The position numbers and the translations under genes are program-made. From assembly GCA_041391505.1 (NCBI GenBank), contig JAWKNW010000012.1, positions 62,001 to 126,000 on the forward strand: DNA of 64,000 nucleotides. The letters are read 5' to 3'. Source of the DNA: Rhodothermales bacterium. GTDB lineage: Bacteria > Bacteroidota > Rhodothermia > Rhodothermales > JAHQVL01. The notes beneath the pieces were generated by a model, which searched no databases, had not been told where the DNA came from, and was given only the letters and a program-made list of their open reading frames with translations. The number at the start of each line of letters is the position of its first letter. Positions within the stretch are counted from its first letter, which is position 1. This document shows positions 9,218-18,422 of this stretch, piece by piece.

Positions 9218-11856
9218 CTACTCATACCGAAGGCTTTCCACCGGATCAGCGAGGGCGGCTAGAATGGCTTGATAGATCACGCTCGCAAGCGCGATGATCA
9301 GTGTGATCGCCATTGTGCCCAGGAACAGCCACGGTCGCACGGGGATGTGGTACGCGAACTGATCCAACCAAGATTGGATCGCTAGATAGGCTATCGGTGT
9401 CGATGCCAGAACAGCAAAGAGGACCAGAAGCGTATATTCCTTGGTAAAAAGGCCTGCGATCTGGGCCACACCAGCTCCAAGCACTTTGCGGATTCCAATT
9501 TCCTTCGTGCGTTGCTCTGCTGAGAAAGAAGCCAGACCAAATAATCCCAGGCATGCGATGAAGATCGCGATGCTCGAGAAGAGCGTGAACAGCCGCCCCA
9601 GTCGTTTGTCTGATGTGTATTGAGCTGCTATTTGATCATCGACTAGAGAATACTTAAAAGGGCGTGCCGATACGAAGTCATTCCACACTGAAGACAATGC
9701 TTCGATACCTTCCGAAATGGCGCCCGCACGCAATCGGACAAGCATCAATGGTATGTGCTGCGTACGAAGACCTATGGCCATGGTGTGCGTAGCTTGACGC
9801 AGGCTTGCGTTGTTCATGTCTTCGAATACCCCGATTACTTCAGGTTCTTCAGCGCTTTGATGGGAAGGTAACGTCCGAGGGGGTTCTCTTGTAGACCGAG
9901 GCGTTCCACGGTTGACCGCGAGAGTAAGACCGTATGCCCGTCATCGCGATCTGGGTCGAACGTACGGCCCTGGAGCAACGTAATCCCCAGGGTTTCCAGG
10001 TAAGCATGATCGCCTTCAATGAAATCGATGGGCCAGCGCTCGCCCGATTCGGGATCTGCCAGCTCGACCATCATGCTTCTCCACCCTATTCCAGGCGGTA
10101 CGCCGCGAGTCGCTGAGACGACTGCGGGCAATGAGGCCAGCTTCGCGGCAAATGCATCGTAATGGTCTACAATGGCGGGGTCGAGGTTGAACGAGATTAG
10201 ATGCTCAGGGATGTAACCTAGCTGTTTGGTACGAATGTACTCAAGCTGATTGCCAATGGCCATCGCAACGGCGACAAGGGCAGAAGCTACTGAGAATTGG
10301 AGAACGACGAGTGTTCGGCGCACCCATTTTCCTCTGCGAGCTGGGGTGCGTCCACGAGAAACCAATACGACGGCAGGCTTCGGTTGCGTAAGCGCCACAG
10401 CCGGGTAAAGCCCTGAGAAGATGCCGAGGACGAGCGTGATGCCGGCGGTCTGCAGTAGAAGAACCGGATCATGTGCAATCAGCAATGGCAGGGATTGGCC
10501 GGTCACCGAATTGATGAATGGCAGCGCACATACCGCGAGCACGAGCGTAAGCGGCCACGCTAGGCAGGCCATGAGGGTGGATTCGCTGAGAAACTGGATG
10601 ATGAGCCGGTGTCTGTCTGCTCCCACAACCTTGCGTACCCCGATTTCCTTTGCTCGGCCGACCGAACGAGCTGTCGCCAGATTGACATAATTGACGCAAG
10701 CGATCAACAGGATCAAGATGCCGATCACGGCGAAGAGGTACACATTTTCTATGTCTCCCTGCGGCGCAATATCCTGGTTTAGAGCGCTGGCATAAAGATG
10801 GATATCAGTGAGTGGTTGCAAGTGCAACTGGGCTTCGCGTGCGCCTTCGGGTTCACCGGCCCTACTTGCGACCTCGAAATCGTGTATTCTGGCCTCAACC
10901 GAGTTCGCGTCCGTGCCTTCGCGTAGCAGCAGGTATAAAAAGCTACCCACAAAGCGCGTCCACTTCAGCTCTTCTTCATATCGCTGCTTGCGACCGGCTT
11001 CATGCAGAGATAGTAGTGCGTTGAAACTGAAATGAGTATTCGAGGGTGGGTCGGCAAGGATACCAACGATCTGACACGGCTCGCTCGTTTCGACCCATAT
11101 CGTTTTTCCAATCGGATCTTCGTCGCCAAACAGGCGCTTTGCTGTCGATTCTGTAACGAGCATGCGGCCTGGGGCATGGAGCGCCTGTTCCCCCTGACCG
11201 CGGACCACTTTAAAGGGAAACACTGTGAGGAATGTACTATCTACACGCAGCACGCCCTCAAGGTACTGTTTCTGGTCGTCATACGTGAGCAAGTATTCCC
11301 AGGGACGGGGCACTAGGGTAGCGTACTCGATTTCTGGGAAGCGGTTTTCGATGGTACCGGCAAGCCCCATGATCGATGAGGCTAGTTCCGTTTGGTGAAG
11401 CCGGTACACCCGGTTTGCTGTAGAGAAATGACGGTCGTACGACAACTCATGTCGCACAAACAGCGCAATTATAAGGCATGTCGCCAACCCGATTGCGAGG
11501 CCGACAATCATGATGCTGGTATACATCCGATGCGCCCATAGATGGCGGCGTGCGATCTTGAAGTAGTTTGCAAAAAGGGCGATCCGCCAACGCGCCTCGT
11601 CGGCTATTGCATGGTGCCTCCAAAGCTTGGTCATAAGGACTTTTCTGTATTCGATTTCACCTTCTTCAAAGTCACCTAGCATTGTAGAAGCCTCACGGAA
11701 TGCGGTCTCCAAATTGTTGCCGTTGGATACCAGTTCAGCCGTGTGATCTCTCAGGTGACGTTCGAGTTCGTCCAGGTCTTCCTTAAGGAAAGCTCTGCGA
11801 AGTGCGAGTGCATGCCGCCAGGTTGCGATGGCGGTTTCGAGGTCGAAGCTACTCAT
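9218..11856 (-). pseudogene. ABC transporter permease (MacB/FtsX type) broken by a one-base frameshift
   Basis: Two reading frames give the two halves of one permease. 11856-9835 encodes 673 aa: permease-prefix domain (FDLETAIATWRH...DELERHLRDH), first TM segment, periplasmic domain and first FtsX domain (YVNLATARSVGRAKEIGVRKVVGA). It ends at a TAA just where paralogues continue with the VIGVVKDF motif. In the -1 frame the sequence reads EPEVIGVFEDMNNASLR and continues with the second FtsX domain (FGLASFSAEQRTKEIGIRKVLGA) to the family tail DPVESLRYE at 9218. One base is therefore missing near 9840-9855. The start overlaps the stop of the upstream permease (ATGAGTAG). GC content is visibly lower than in its neighbours. 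Sequencing error is possible. Confidence 0.85.
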
Positions 11857-14485
11857 ACCGCAGGCTGTCCACGGGATCCGCCAGGGCGGCTTTCAGGGAC
11901 TGGTAGCTCACGGTGAGCCACGCGATCAGCAGCGCGCTGGCGCCGGCCAGCACGAACAACCCGGGGCCGATATCGATGTGCGATTGGAATTGCGCGAGCC
12001 ATCGGTCGACCACGAGATAGGCGACCGGGATGGCCACGGCGATGCCGATCACCACGAGCCGGGTCATCTCGCCCGTCAGCATACCCACCAGGTTGGGCAC
12101 GGTGGCGCCGAGGACCTTCCGCACGCCCATTTCTTTCCTGCGCAACTGTGCGGTGAACGAGATCAGCCCGAACAGACCGAGGCAGGAGATGAAGATCGCG
12201 ATGACGGAAAACAGGTTGGCGAGCGTCCCGAGCACCGTCTCGCTGTGATAGGTCGCCTCGAAGTCCTCATCCATGAAGCGGTACTCGAACGGGTATTCCG
12301 GATTGAACGCCGTTACCACGGCTTCCAGACTGGCGATCGCCTCCTGCGTGCGGCCGGCCTCGGTACGCACGTATACTACGTTCGTCGCCTCGGGATTGAA
12401 GAAGAACACGACGGGTTCCGCCGGATCGTAGAGCGAGTTCATCTCGAAGTCCTTCACCACGCCCACGATCGGCCCGGTCACCGCCCAGAAGCGAAACGTG
12501 GTCCCCAGCACGTCATCCCGGATGAGCCGGGCGGCCTCTTCGTTGACCAGTACGCTGACGCTGTCGGCGCCGAAGGCGGGGTCAAACGAACGACCGGCAA
12601 CGATCTCCATCTGCATCGTTTCGAGGAAGTCGTAGTCCACCCCGAGGAAATAGAACTCGCGCTGCAGATCCGGATCCTTGCCTTCCCACGTGGCGCCGCC
12701 GGTGCTGCTGCCGATCGACAACGGCTGCGACGAGGCCGCGGAGACGCCGGCGATGCCCGGGCGGTCCAGCAGCGCCGCCTTGAAGGCGTCGTATTGCGTG
12801 CGCAGCGCCCCCTCCTGGGGCAGATACAGGACGTTCTCCCGCGCCAACCCGATGTCGTGCGTGCGGATGAACTGGATCTGCCGGTAGATGGCGATGGTGG
12901 CGACGATGAGGACGACGGAGAGCGCGAACTGCAGCACGACCAGTCCTTTTCGCAACCACGTCGTACCCACGCGATGCCTGAACGTCCCGCGCAATACGAC
13001 GAGCGGGTTGAACGCCGAGAGATACAGCGCCGGGTAGCTGCCGGCCAACAGCCCCACCAGACACGCGATGCCGAACATCCCGGCGACAAAACCGACGCCG
13101 AGGTCGCCTCGGGAAAACGCTTTCCCGCTGACGGTATTGAACAGCGGGAGCAGGGCGTAGACGAGCCCGAGGGCGAGGACGAACGCGACAGTCGTGAGGA
13201 GAACCGACTCGGTCAGAAACTGCTGGATGAGCGAACGCTGGTTGGCGCCGATCGCTTTGCGCACGCCGATCTCGCGCGCCCGTTGTCCACCACGTGCTGT
13301 GGCGAGGTTCATGAAATTGATCGAAGCGATGAGCAGCAGAAAAATCGCCACCACGGTGAGGATGTGCACGTAATCGATGCGGCCGCCGACGAGGGCTCCG
13401 TTCTCGAAGGAGCCGTAGAGATACGTGTCCTCGAACGGCTGGAAAAACAACGTCTCGTCGGCGCCTTCTTCGTTATCGTTCACGATGCCGGCAATCTTTG
13501 CGTTCACCGCCGGCAAGACCGCGTCCGCGTGGAGGGTCGCGTACAACTGGAAGCCGTTGTTTCCCCATTCGTGTACCCAGTCGCGCCCGACGTAAAAGTC
13601 GGTGATATGCACGAAGAGGTCGGCCTGCATCGAGGTATTGTCGGGCACATCGGCGATGACGCCGGTGACCGTGAAGTCGCGCCGGTGGTCGAGCGTGATG
13701 CGCCGACCTACGGCCCCGTCCTGCGCGCGCCAGTCCTCGCCGAACAGCTTGCGCGCCAGGCGATCGGTGATCACGACGTCGTCCTCCGCCTGAAAGGCCT
13801 TGTCCGGCGCGCCCTCGATGAACGGGAACGTGAAGACGTCGAAGAAGGCCGCGCCGACGTGGATGCGCATCTCCCGGTACGAGCGCCCGTCCGACGTCAC
13901 GACGACGGATTCCGGCCAGCGAGTGAGCGCTACGTGCTCGATCTCGGGGTAGTCGCGCGCCAGGACGTCGGCGAGCGGCTTGGCGGCCCCGCTCCACGTA
14001 TAGATGCGGTCTTCCATCCGCACGTTGCGTCGTAGCTGATGGATGCGGTCGCCGTCTTCGAGGAACCGGTCGTACGCGTATTCGCTCCGCACCCACAGCA
14101 GGATGAAGAAACTGCAGGCGAACCCGACCGCGAGCCCGGTGATGTTGATCAGGGCGTAGCCCCTGTGTTTGCGCAGGGTGCGAATGGCGATTGTCAGGTA
14201 GTTTTTTAGCATGGTGCTTCTCCAGCGGAGTTCGGAAACGACGGCGTGCCGGCGGTGGAGCTTGCCCCAGAATACCTTTTCGTATTCAGCCGCGCCGCTA
14301 TCCAGATCGCCCAGCCCCTCGACCGCCCTGCGGAACGCCGCCTCCGTCGAGACACCGCTCCGGATCAGCGCGGCGGTATGGTCGCGCAGGTGGCGTTCGA
14401 GCTCGTCGAGATCCTCTGCAAGAAAAGCCCGGCGGCGGCTGTGCGTATGCCGCCAGGTGGCGATGGCGGTTTCGAGATCGAACAT
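11849..14485 (-). CDS. ABC transporter permease, MacB/FtsX type with permease-prefix domain
   Basis: 878 aa, intact. The N-terminal ~85 residues are a cytoplasmic permease-prefix domain (FDLETAIATWRH, DELERHLRDHTAAL). The first TM is near residue 110, a MacB-like periplasmic domain follows, then a first FtsX domain (NFMNLATARGGQRAREIGVRKAIGA), a second periplasmic region with IVGVVKDFEMNSLYD, and a second FtsX domain (FGLISFTAQLRRKEMGVRKVLGA) ending DPVDSLRYE. No ATPase gene lies nearby, so the ATP-binding partner must be encoded elsewhere. PadR is encoded 7 bp upstream and the frameshifted paralogue overlaps its end, an order typical of drug- or lipoprotein-type efflux operons. Confidence 0.9.
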   Translation of the reverse strand: MFDLETAIATWRHTHSRRRAFLAEDLDELERHLRDHTAALIRSGVSTEAAFRRAVEGLGDLDSGAAEYEKVFWGKLHRRHAVVSELRWRSTMLKNYLTIAIRTLRKHRGYALINITGLAVGFACSFFILLWVRSEYAYDRFLEDGDRIHQLRRNVRMEDRIYTWSGAAKPLADVLARDYPEIEHVALTRWPESVVVTSDGRSYREMRIHVGAAFFDVFTFPFIEGAPDKAFQAEDDVVITDRLARKLFGEDWRAQDGAVGRRITLDHRRDFTVTGVIADVPDNTSMQADLFVHITDFYVGRDWVHEWGNNGFQLYATLHADAVLPAVNAKIAGIVNDNEEGADETLFFQPFEDTYLYGSFENGALVGGRIDYVHILTVVAIFLLLIASINFMNLATARGGQRAREIGVRKAIGANQRSLIQQFLTESVLLTTVAFVLALGLVYALLPLFNTVSGKAFSRGDLGVGFVAGMFGIACLVGLLAGSYPALYLSAFNPLVVLRGTFRHRVGTTWLRKGLVVLQFALSVVLIVATIAIYRQIQFIRTHDIGLARENVLYLPQEGALRTQYDAFKAALLDRPGIAGVSAASSQPLSIGSSTGGATWEGKDPDLQREFYFLGVDYDFLETMQMEIVAGRSFDPAFGADSVSVLVNEEAARLIRDDVLGTTFRFWAVTGPIVGVVKDFEMNSLYDPAEPVVFFFNPEATNVVYVRTEAGRTQEAIASLEAVVTAFNPEYPFEYRFMDEDFEATYHSETVLGTLANLFSVIAIFISCLGLFGLISFTAQLRRKEMGVRKVLGATVPNLVGMLTGEMTRLVVIGIAVAIPVAYLVVDRWLAQFQSHIDIGPGLFVLAGASALLIAWLTVSYQSLKAALADPVDSLRYE

Positions 14486-14492
14486 GCGCGTC

Positions 14493-14834
14493 TCAGAGTG
14501 CGGTGGCGGGCTCGGGGCCCCAGAGTTTGGCGAGAACGGCGTTCAAGTCCAGCCAGTCGCGCTTCGCGCTGGCGAGCGCCTGCTCGCCCTTCGTAGTGAG
14601 CCTGTAGTACTTCCTTCCCGGACCGGGTTCGTCGTGCCGCCAGGTCGAGGAAACGAGTCGGCGGTTCTCGAGGTCGTGGAGCAACGGATACAGACGATTC
14701 GCCGTCCAGGTGATGCGCCCGTCGGAAAGGGACTGTACCTCCTGGATGATCTCGTATCCGTAGGTTTCACCCCTCCCCAGCAAGGCGAGGACGAGCGGTT
14801 CGAACGACGCGGCGAGTAACGGCTTTGGAAACAT
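14493..14834 (-). CDS. PadR family transcriptional regulator
   Basis: 113 aa. The winged-helix core is clear: FEPLVLALLGRGETYGYEIIQEV, then TANRLYPLLHDLENRRLVSSTW, GRKYYRLTTKGEQAL. PadR proteins are usually repressors that release DNA on binding a small ligand. It is the first gene of the operon with the two permeases (7 bp before the next start), so it very likely controls their expression and its own. A near-palindrome at 14879-14896 lies 45 bp upstream. Confidence 0.93.
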   Translation of the reverse strand: MFPKPLLAASFEPLVLALLGRGETYGYEIIQEVQSLSDGRITWTANRLYPLLHDLENRRLVSSTWRHDEPGPGRKYYRLTTKGEQALASAKRDWLDLNAVLAKLWGPEPATAL

Positions 14835-14878
14835 CAGACGGGCGGGAATAGGGAAAAGTTATATCGTTAATGAGAAAT

Positions 14879-14896
14879 ATATCCAGATCTTGATAT
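14879..14896. promoter_or_regulatory. Near-perfect 18-bp palindrome, candidate PadR operator
   Basis: ATATC-N8-GATAT with central AGATCT; 16 of 18 positions match the reverse complement. It lies in the AT-rich stretch upstream of padR and its permease operon. Assignment to PadR is positional inference; the canonical ATGT-N8-ACAT spacing is matched but not the bases. Confidence 0.4.
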
Positions 14897-14993
14897 AGAT
14901 GCAAGAACACAAAACCGCCGGACTGCGCGCCCGGCGTGTGTAACCCCCGAACGGGGTATCGGGGTTGGGCCAGTTCGTCGCGGAGCCGTCCTG

Positions 14994-15482
14994 TTACAAC
15001 GTTTTGAACATGACGTAGGCGTCTACAAATCCCTCTTTGGCGTGATGGAACGCGCCCGGAAGCGTACCGACGATAGCGTAGCCGAGCTTTTTCCACAGAC
15101 GAACCGCCACGTCGTTGGTGGAGACGACGAGGTTGTACTGCATGGCCCGGTAACCGAGACGCCGCGCCTCTGCCTGCGAATGTTCGCAGAGCTGTGTGGC
15201 GAGTCCCTGCCCTCTCGCCGATTCGGCGACGATATAGCCGCAGTTGCAGACATGGCTGCCGAGCCCCGGCTGGTTTGCTCGTATGAAATAGGTTCCGAGT
15301 ACCGTGCCGTCGTCGGCAACGATGACGTAGGAGGCCTGCGGCCCCTCGATCCAGATCCGGTGTATGTCAGCCTCGGTGCTGTCCGGCGAGAACGCATAGG
15401 TATCGCCGGCCGCGAACGTGGCACGCAGGATGGGCAACAATTCCTGCCAGTCCCGCGATTCGTATGTGCGAATGAACGCCAT
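14994..15482 (-). CDS. GNAT family N-acetyltransferase
   Basis: 162 aa from the ATG at 15482 (MAFIRTYESRDWQELL); the open frame further upstream overlaps the VOC gene and is not coding-like. The acetyl-CoA motif A is present (GYIVAESARGQGLATQLCEHSQAEARRLGY), followed by the usual VVSTNDVAVRLWKKLGY block. Acceptor substrate unknown. It is the last gene of a probable four-gene operon (DUF5990, DUF1772, VOC, GNAT) with gaps of 35-75 bp. Confidence 0.9.
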   Translation of the reverse strand: MAFIRTYESRDWQELLPILRATFAAGDTYAFSPDSTEADIHRIWIEGPQASYVIVADDGTVLGTYFIRANQPGLGSHVCNCGYIVAESARGQGLATQLCEHSQAEARRLGYRAMQYNLVVSTNDVAVRLWKKLGYAIVGTLPGAFHHAKEGFVDAYVMFKTL

Positions 15483-15517
15483 ATGGCCGTACGGTGTGTT
15501 TCTGTGTGAGGGGGCAC

Positions 15518-15907
15518 TCAGTCGTGCGCAACCCCCGGCCGGCGCTCGGCGACGTGCCAGAGCACGCCGGAGGGATCTACCACATAGGCCACACGCAGTC
15601 CCCAGGGCTGGAGTTTGGGAGCCTTCGGCGCGCTTACGCCGAACCGGGCCGGCAGGTCGAGCGCCTCGATATGGCGCCACCAGGCGTCGAGGTCATCGAC
15701 CATGAGCTGCATCATCAGGTTTTCGGCCAGATCCTTCTGGTAAAACCGCTGCAGGATGAAGCCACCGGAGCCGGCGGCGAAAATCGCGACCTCGCCATCC
15801 AGCAGTTTATCGAAGCCGAGCGCCTCGTAGAACTCCCGGGAGCGGTTGAAGTCTTTCGCCGGCACGAAGGGCCGCGCCAGTTCGGTGCCGGCAGGAATCG
15901 TGTTCAT
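15518..15907 (-). CDS. VOC (glyoxalase/bleomycin resistance) superfamily protein
   Basis: 129 aa, one full VOC domain built from two beta-alpha-beta-beta-beta halves: ARPFVPAKDFNRSREFYEALGF at the start and AYVVDPSGVLWHVAE at the end. The residues used for metal binding in true glyoxalases (usually His/Gln and Glu) are only partly recognisable, so the reaction is open. It sits 35 bp upstream of the GNAT gene. Confidence 0.85.
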   Translation of the reverse strand: MNTIPAGTELARPFVPAKDFNRSREFYEALGFDKLLDGEVAIFAAGSGGFILQRFYQKDLAENLMMQLMVDDLDAWWRHIEALDLPARFGVSAPKAPKLQPWGLRVAYVVDPSGVLWHVAERRPGVAHD

Positions 15908-15961
15908 CGTTCGAGAACCGTTGAAAAAACGAGAGGACCCCGCGCCGTTCGGCGTCGCGGA

Positions 15962-16456
15962 TCACATCCAGAAAAATCGCCCGGTCAATACCAGCGCGAC
16001 CAGACATGCCACCACCGTGCGGAACCGATTCGATCGATTCCAGCGCCCCTCGAAGGCCGCGCGTGCGGCGGCGCGCGACGACGCATCCAGGGCGTCGACG
16101 TCGAGCGATTGCAGGCGGTTGTTCAGCGGAACGTTGATGAGGACGGTAGGCGCCTGGACCCCTCCGAGATAGACGAGCGCCGTACCGATCAGCCCCCAAC
16201 GTGCCATGCCTTCCAGATGCCCGAATCCGGTCACGGCGGCCGCGATCAGGGCGACGACGGATCCGAGCCAGACGACCATGAAGAGCGGCTGGTTGTTCTG
16301 GATGACGCCGTCCATCGCCTGGAAGGCCCGGATGAACGCCCCGTCGTCGAGCGTTTTGATGCCAGGCATCGCCACGACCGCGAAGGCGAAGAGAAAGCCC
16401 GCCACGAGCGAACACAGAAATGCGGCCAGTACCAGGGCTATCGCATGCAGCTCCAT
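15962..16456 (-). CDS. DUF1772 / anthrone oxygenase-like membrane protein
   Basis: 164 aa with four hydrophobic segments (VLAAFLCSLVAGFLFAFAVVAM, FMVVWLGSVVALIAAAVTGF, RWGLIGTALVYLGGV, VVACLVALVLTGRFFWM). The motif MPGIKTLDDGAFIRAFQAMDGVI and NVPLNNRLQ are characteristic of DUF1772. Some members act as anthrone oxygenases in polyketide tailoring, but no such cluster is present here, so function is unknown. Located 54 bp upstream of the VOC gene. Confidence 0.85.
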   Translation of the reverse strand: MELHAIALVLAAFLCSLVAGFLFAFAVVAMPGIKTLDDGAFIRAFQAMDGVIQNNQPLFMVVWLGSVVALIAAAVTGFGHLEGMARWGLIGTALVYLGGVQAPTVLINVPLNNRLQSLDVDALDASSRAAARAAFEGRWNRSNRFRTVVACLVALVLTGRFFWM

Positions 16457-16531
16457 CGGGTATCCTCCAAAAGATCGCTTCGCAGCGTGTGGGGTTCGGG
16501 GGGATGTATCGGTCGGACGATCGGGGGCCGA

Positions 16532-16975
16532 TCAGGCACCGGGTACGATCGACCACGCCGCCAGCAACGGGACGGTGGCGCACGCCGGCCCGCCGTCCTT
16601 GGCTACGCCGTGTATGCGCGCCTCCAGCATCAGGTTCTCTTGCGCGGCCATCAGTTCGGCCAGCATCGCTCGCTGGATCCCGTAGAGGGGCACCTTCGCG
16701 CGGCGTCTCCACGGAGAAGCGAACTGGCCGGCAATGGTGCCGGTGTTCACGTACACGAAGCGTTTATCGGCCGGCCCCTGCGCGAACTCGCCCGTCAGGC
16801 GCGGCGGGTCAGCATCGATATCCACCAGCGTGAGCGGAAACTCGAAGACGAGCGCTTCCGGAGTCGACCGGGCCGGCGGATGCAGGGCGGTCTTGCCACG
16901 TTGCATGGCGTACGTTACGCCGGCGAGCGGCGAATCGACGACGATTCGGCAGTTAAAGAGACGTTTTTCGGGCAT
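16532..16975 (-). CDS. DUF5990 family protein
   Basis: 147 aa from the ATG at 16975 (MPEKRLFNCRIVVDSP). The extended frame upstream runs into a palindromic repeat and is a shadow. Family features seen: RIVVDSPLAGVTYAMQRGK, FAQGPADKRFVYVNTGTIAGQ, PWRRRAKVPLYGI and the closing DGGPACATVPLLAAW. Function unknown; the proteins are small and probably cytoplasmic. First gene of the probable operon that continues with the DUF1772, VOC and GNAT genes. Confidence 0.8.
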   Translation of the reverse strand: MPEKRLFNCRIVVDSPLAGVTYAMQRGKTALHPPARSTPEALVFEFPLTLVDIDADPPRLTGEFAQGPADKRFVYVNTGTIAGQFASPWRRRAKVPLYGIQRAMLAELMAAQENLMLEARIHGVAKDGGPACATVPLLAAWSIVPGA

Positions 16976-17047
16976 ACGGAGCTGGATCTGGAAACATGAA
17001 CGGAGGCAGGACGCTCGCCGCCGCAAGGGTGTCCCGGCGAACCGTTG

Positions 17048-17298
17048 AGAAACTGTTGAGAAATAAGAATGGGTTGTCTTCCTGAGCCCCCGGCGCTTGC
17101 GACGGGGTTGTCGAAAGCCCGCACCCGCGAACGCGGGGGGACCTCCCGAATCACTCGCGCATGGCTCCAATGAGCGTCTCACGTGGTTCGAGAGGTCTCC
17201 CCGCGTTCGCGCGGACTGGCATTCATCACGCCAACCGCAAGCGGCGGGCGGTTCAGGATGGCGGACCGAAAAGATTTTTGAAAATCCCAACCGTTTCT
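17048..17298 (+). repeat. Palindromic interspersed repeat, copy A (251 bp, MITE-like)
   Basis: Bounded by imperfect terminal inverted repeats: AGAAACTGTTGAG at the left and the reverse complement of AGAAACGGTTGGG at the right. Inside are two nested pairs of arms: an outer pair around GCGCTTGCG / CGCAAGCGG and an inner pair CGCGAACGCGGGG / CCCCGCGTTCGCG flanked by GACCTC / GAGGTC, so the element can fold almost end to end. Copy B, in the opposite orientation, is at 56519-56771. No transposase is encoded. Its right end supplies the stop codon of the small ORF that follows. Confidence 0.88.
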
Positions 17299-17572
17299 AA
17301 ACGAGCCGCTCGAGGGCGCCTTTTCGGCGGACGATGTTCTTGTAATCCCACTGGATCTCTCGCGCTTTCGAAAGCCAGCGGCCGAGGTCCGCCGGGTTGA
17401 CCTGGCCGGCGTCGGTATACCGCGTCAGGTACAGGCCAGGCGCCACTGGCCGGCCCGCACGGAAACGCGTCATTCGTGGGCGGGTGCCCCTCCACTGGAC
17501 CCCTTTTTCGTCAAGTCCGGCAAGGGACTCGGCGGTTATCTTGCCCGGCTTCAGGAACAGCGCCTCGCCCAT
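17297..17572 (-). CDS. Small hypothetical ORF, probably truncated by the repeat
   Basis: 91 aa from an ATG at 17572, 17 bp after the stop of the YdeI-like gene and read in the same direction, so it may be the next gene of that operon. The sequence looks protein-like (MGEALFLKPGKITAESLAGL, GRPVAPGLYLTRYTDAG, LGRWLSKAREIQWDYKNI) but I do not recognise a family. The TAG stop at 17297-17299 spans the end of the palindromic repeat, which suggests that insertion cut off the original C-terminus. It could also be non-functional. Confidence 0.4.
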   Translation of the reverse strand: MGEALFLKPGKITAESLAGLDEKGVQWRGTRPRMTRFRAGRPVAPGLYLTRYTDAGQVNPADLGRWLSKAREIQWDYKNIVRRKGALERLV

Positions 17573-17588
17573 CCCCTCGAACTGGAAG

Positions 17589-18185
17589 TTAGGTCGCCTT
17601 CTTGGGGCGCCACTGATTGGCGCGCTCGTTGGCGTTCGCCAGGCGAGCGGTTTCGGCGATGCGCGCGGCTCTCGTCTCGGGCTTCTTCGCCGTGTGAATC
17701 CACTCCAGGATACCTCGTTTCGCCGACCTTGGAAACGCCATGAAGTTTTCTTCCGCCAGCGGATAGGCTGCAAGGGCCTCGGCAAGGTCCGCCGGCACAT
17801 GAAGTTCCTCGATCGCATCCAGCAGCGTCCATGAACCGTCCGCCCAGGCCTGCTCAATCCTGGCCAGGCCGCTAGGGTGCATGAGGCCCGTGCGCAGCAT
17901 GTGCTCGATACGCTCTTTGTTCAACCTCGACCACCCGGTCCCGGCTTTGCGCGGGGCGAACCAGCGCATGGAGCGCTCGTCATCCAGTTTGTTTGGCTTG
18001 CTGTCAATCCAGCCGAAGCACAGGGCTTCCTCGACGGACGCTCCGTACTCGAGGTGTGGCTGGCCGGTGCCCTTCTTGAACGTGACCAGCCAGACGCCTT
18101 CTGCGCGCCGGTGATGCTCAAGCAACCAGGACCGCCATTCGGCCCGCGATAGCGGATGGACGGCGTTGGGAGGTAGCTTCGCCAT
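17589..18185 (-). CDS. YdeI/OmpD-associated family protein
   Basis: 198 aa from the ATG at 18185 (MAKLPPNAVHPLSRAEWRSWL); a start nine codons upstream is possible. Family hallmarks: GVWLVTFKKGTGQPHLEYGASVEEALCFGWIDSK, RSMRWFAPRKAGTGWSRLNKERI and the C-terminal SAKRGILEWIHTAKKPETRAARIAE. Relatives have been linked to bacteriocin or peptide tolerance in some bacteria; the biochemical role is unsettled. Probably cytoplasmic. Confidence 0.88.
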   Translation of the reverse strand: MAKLPPNAVHPLSRAEWRSWLLEHHRRAEGVWLVTFKKGTGQPHLEYGASVEEALCFGWIDSKPNKLDDERSMRWFAPRKAGTGWSRLNKERIEHMLRTGLMHPSGLARIEQAWADGSWTLLDAIEELHVPADLAEALAAYPLAEENFMAFPRSAKRGILEWIHTAKKPETRAARIAETARLANANERANQWRPKKAT

Positions 18186-18422
18186 GATGGATACGAGGGG
18201 TCCGACGAACACAGGGCTATACGGTCAGCATAACCCTCAAGCTGGAGACGAGTTGCGTGCCGAGCCGGCCTGATCCACGGCATTCGCGCGTACCGTCAGG
18301 TCGTCGGAGTGCTTACCGGCTTTGTGCGCCTGGCTGCGCCATCCGGATAGAGACGAACAGCGGCCAGGGATGCGGACCCTGGTATCGTAAAAGGGGTGCG
18401 GACGCGAGATTTGCCGGCAGCC

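Noticed and set aside
9835..9860. Programmed -1 frameshift in the second permease
   Set aside because: There is no slippery heptamer or clear downstream stimulatory structure at the junction; mutation or sequencing error is simpler.
16532..17290. 252-aa version of the DUF5990 protein
   Set aside because: The extra N-terminal 105 residues translate the palindromic repeat and are not related to the family.
17297..17857. 186-aa ORF overlapping the YdeI-like gene
   Set aside because: The first half is a shadow of the YdeI-like gene; only the part from 17572 on is non-overlapping and was kept as a small ORF.
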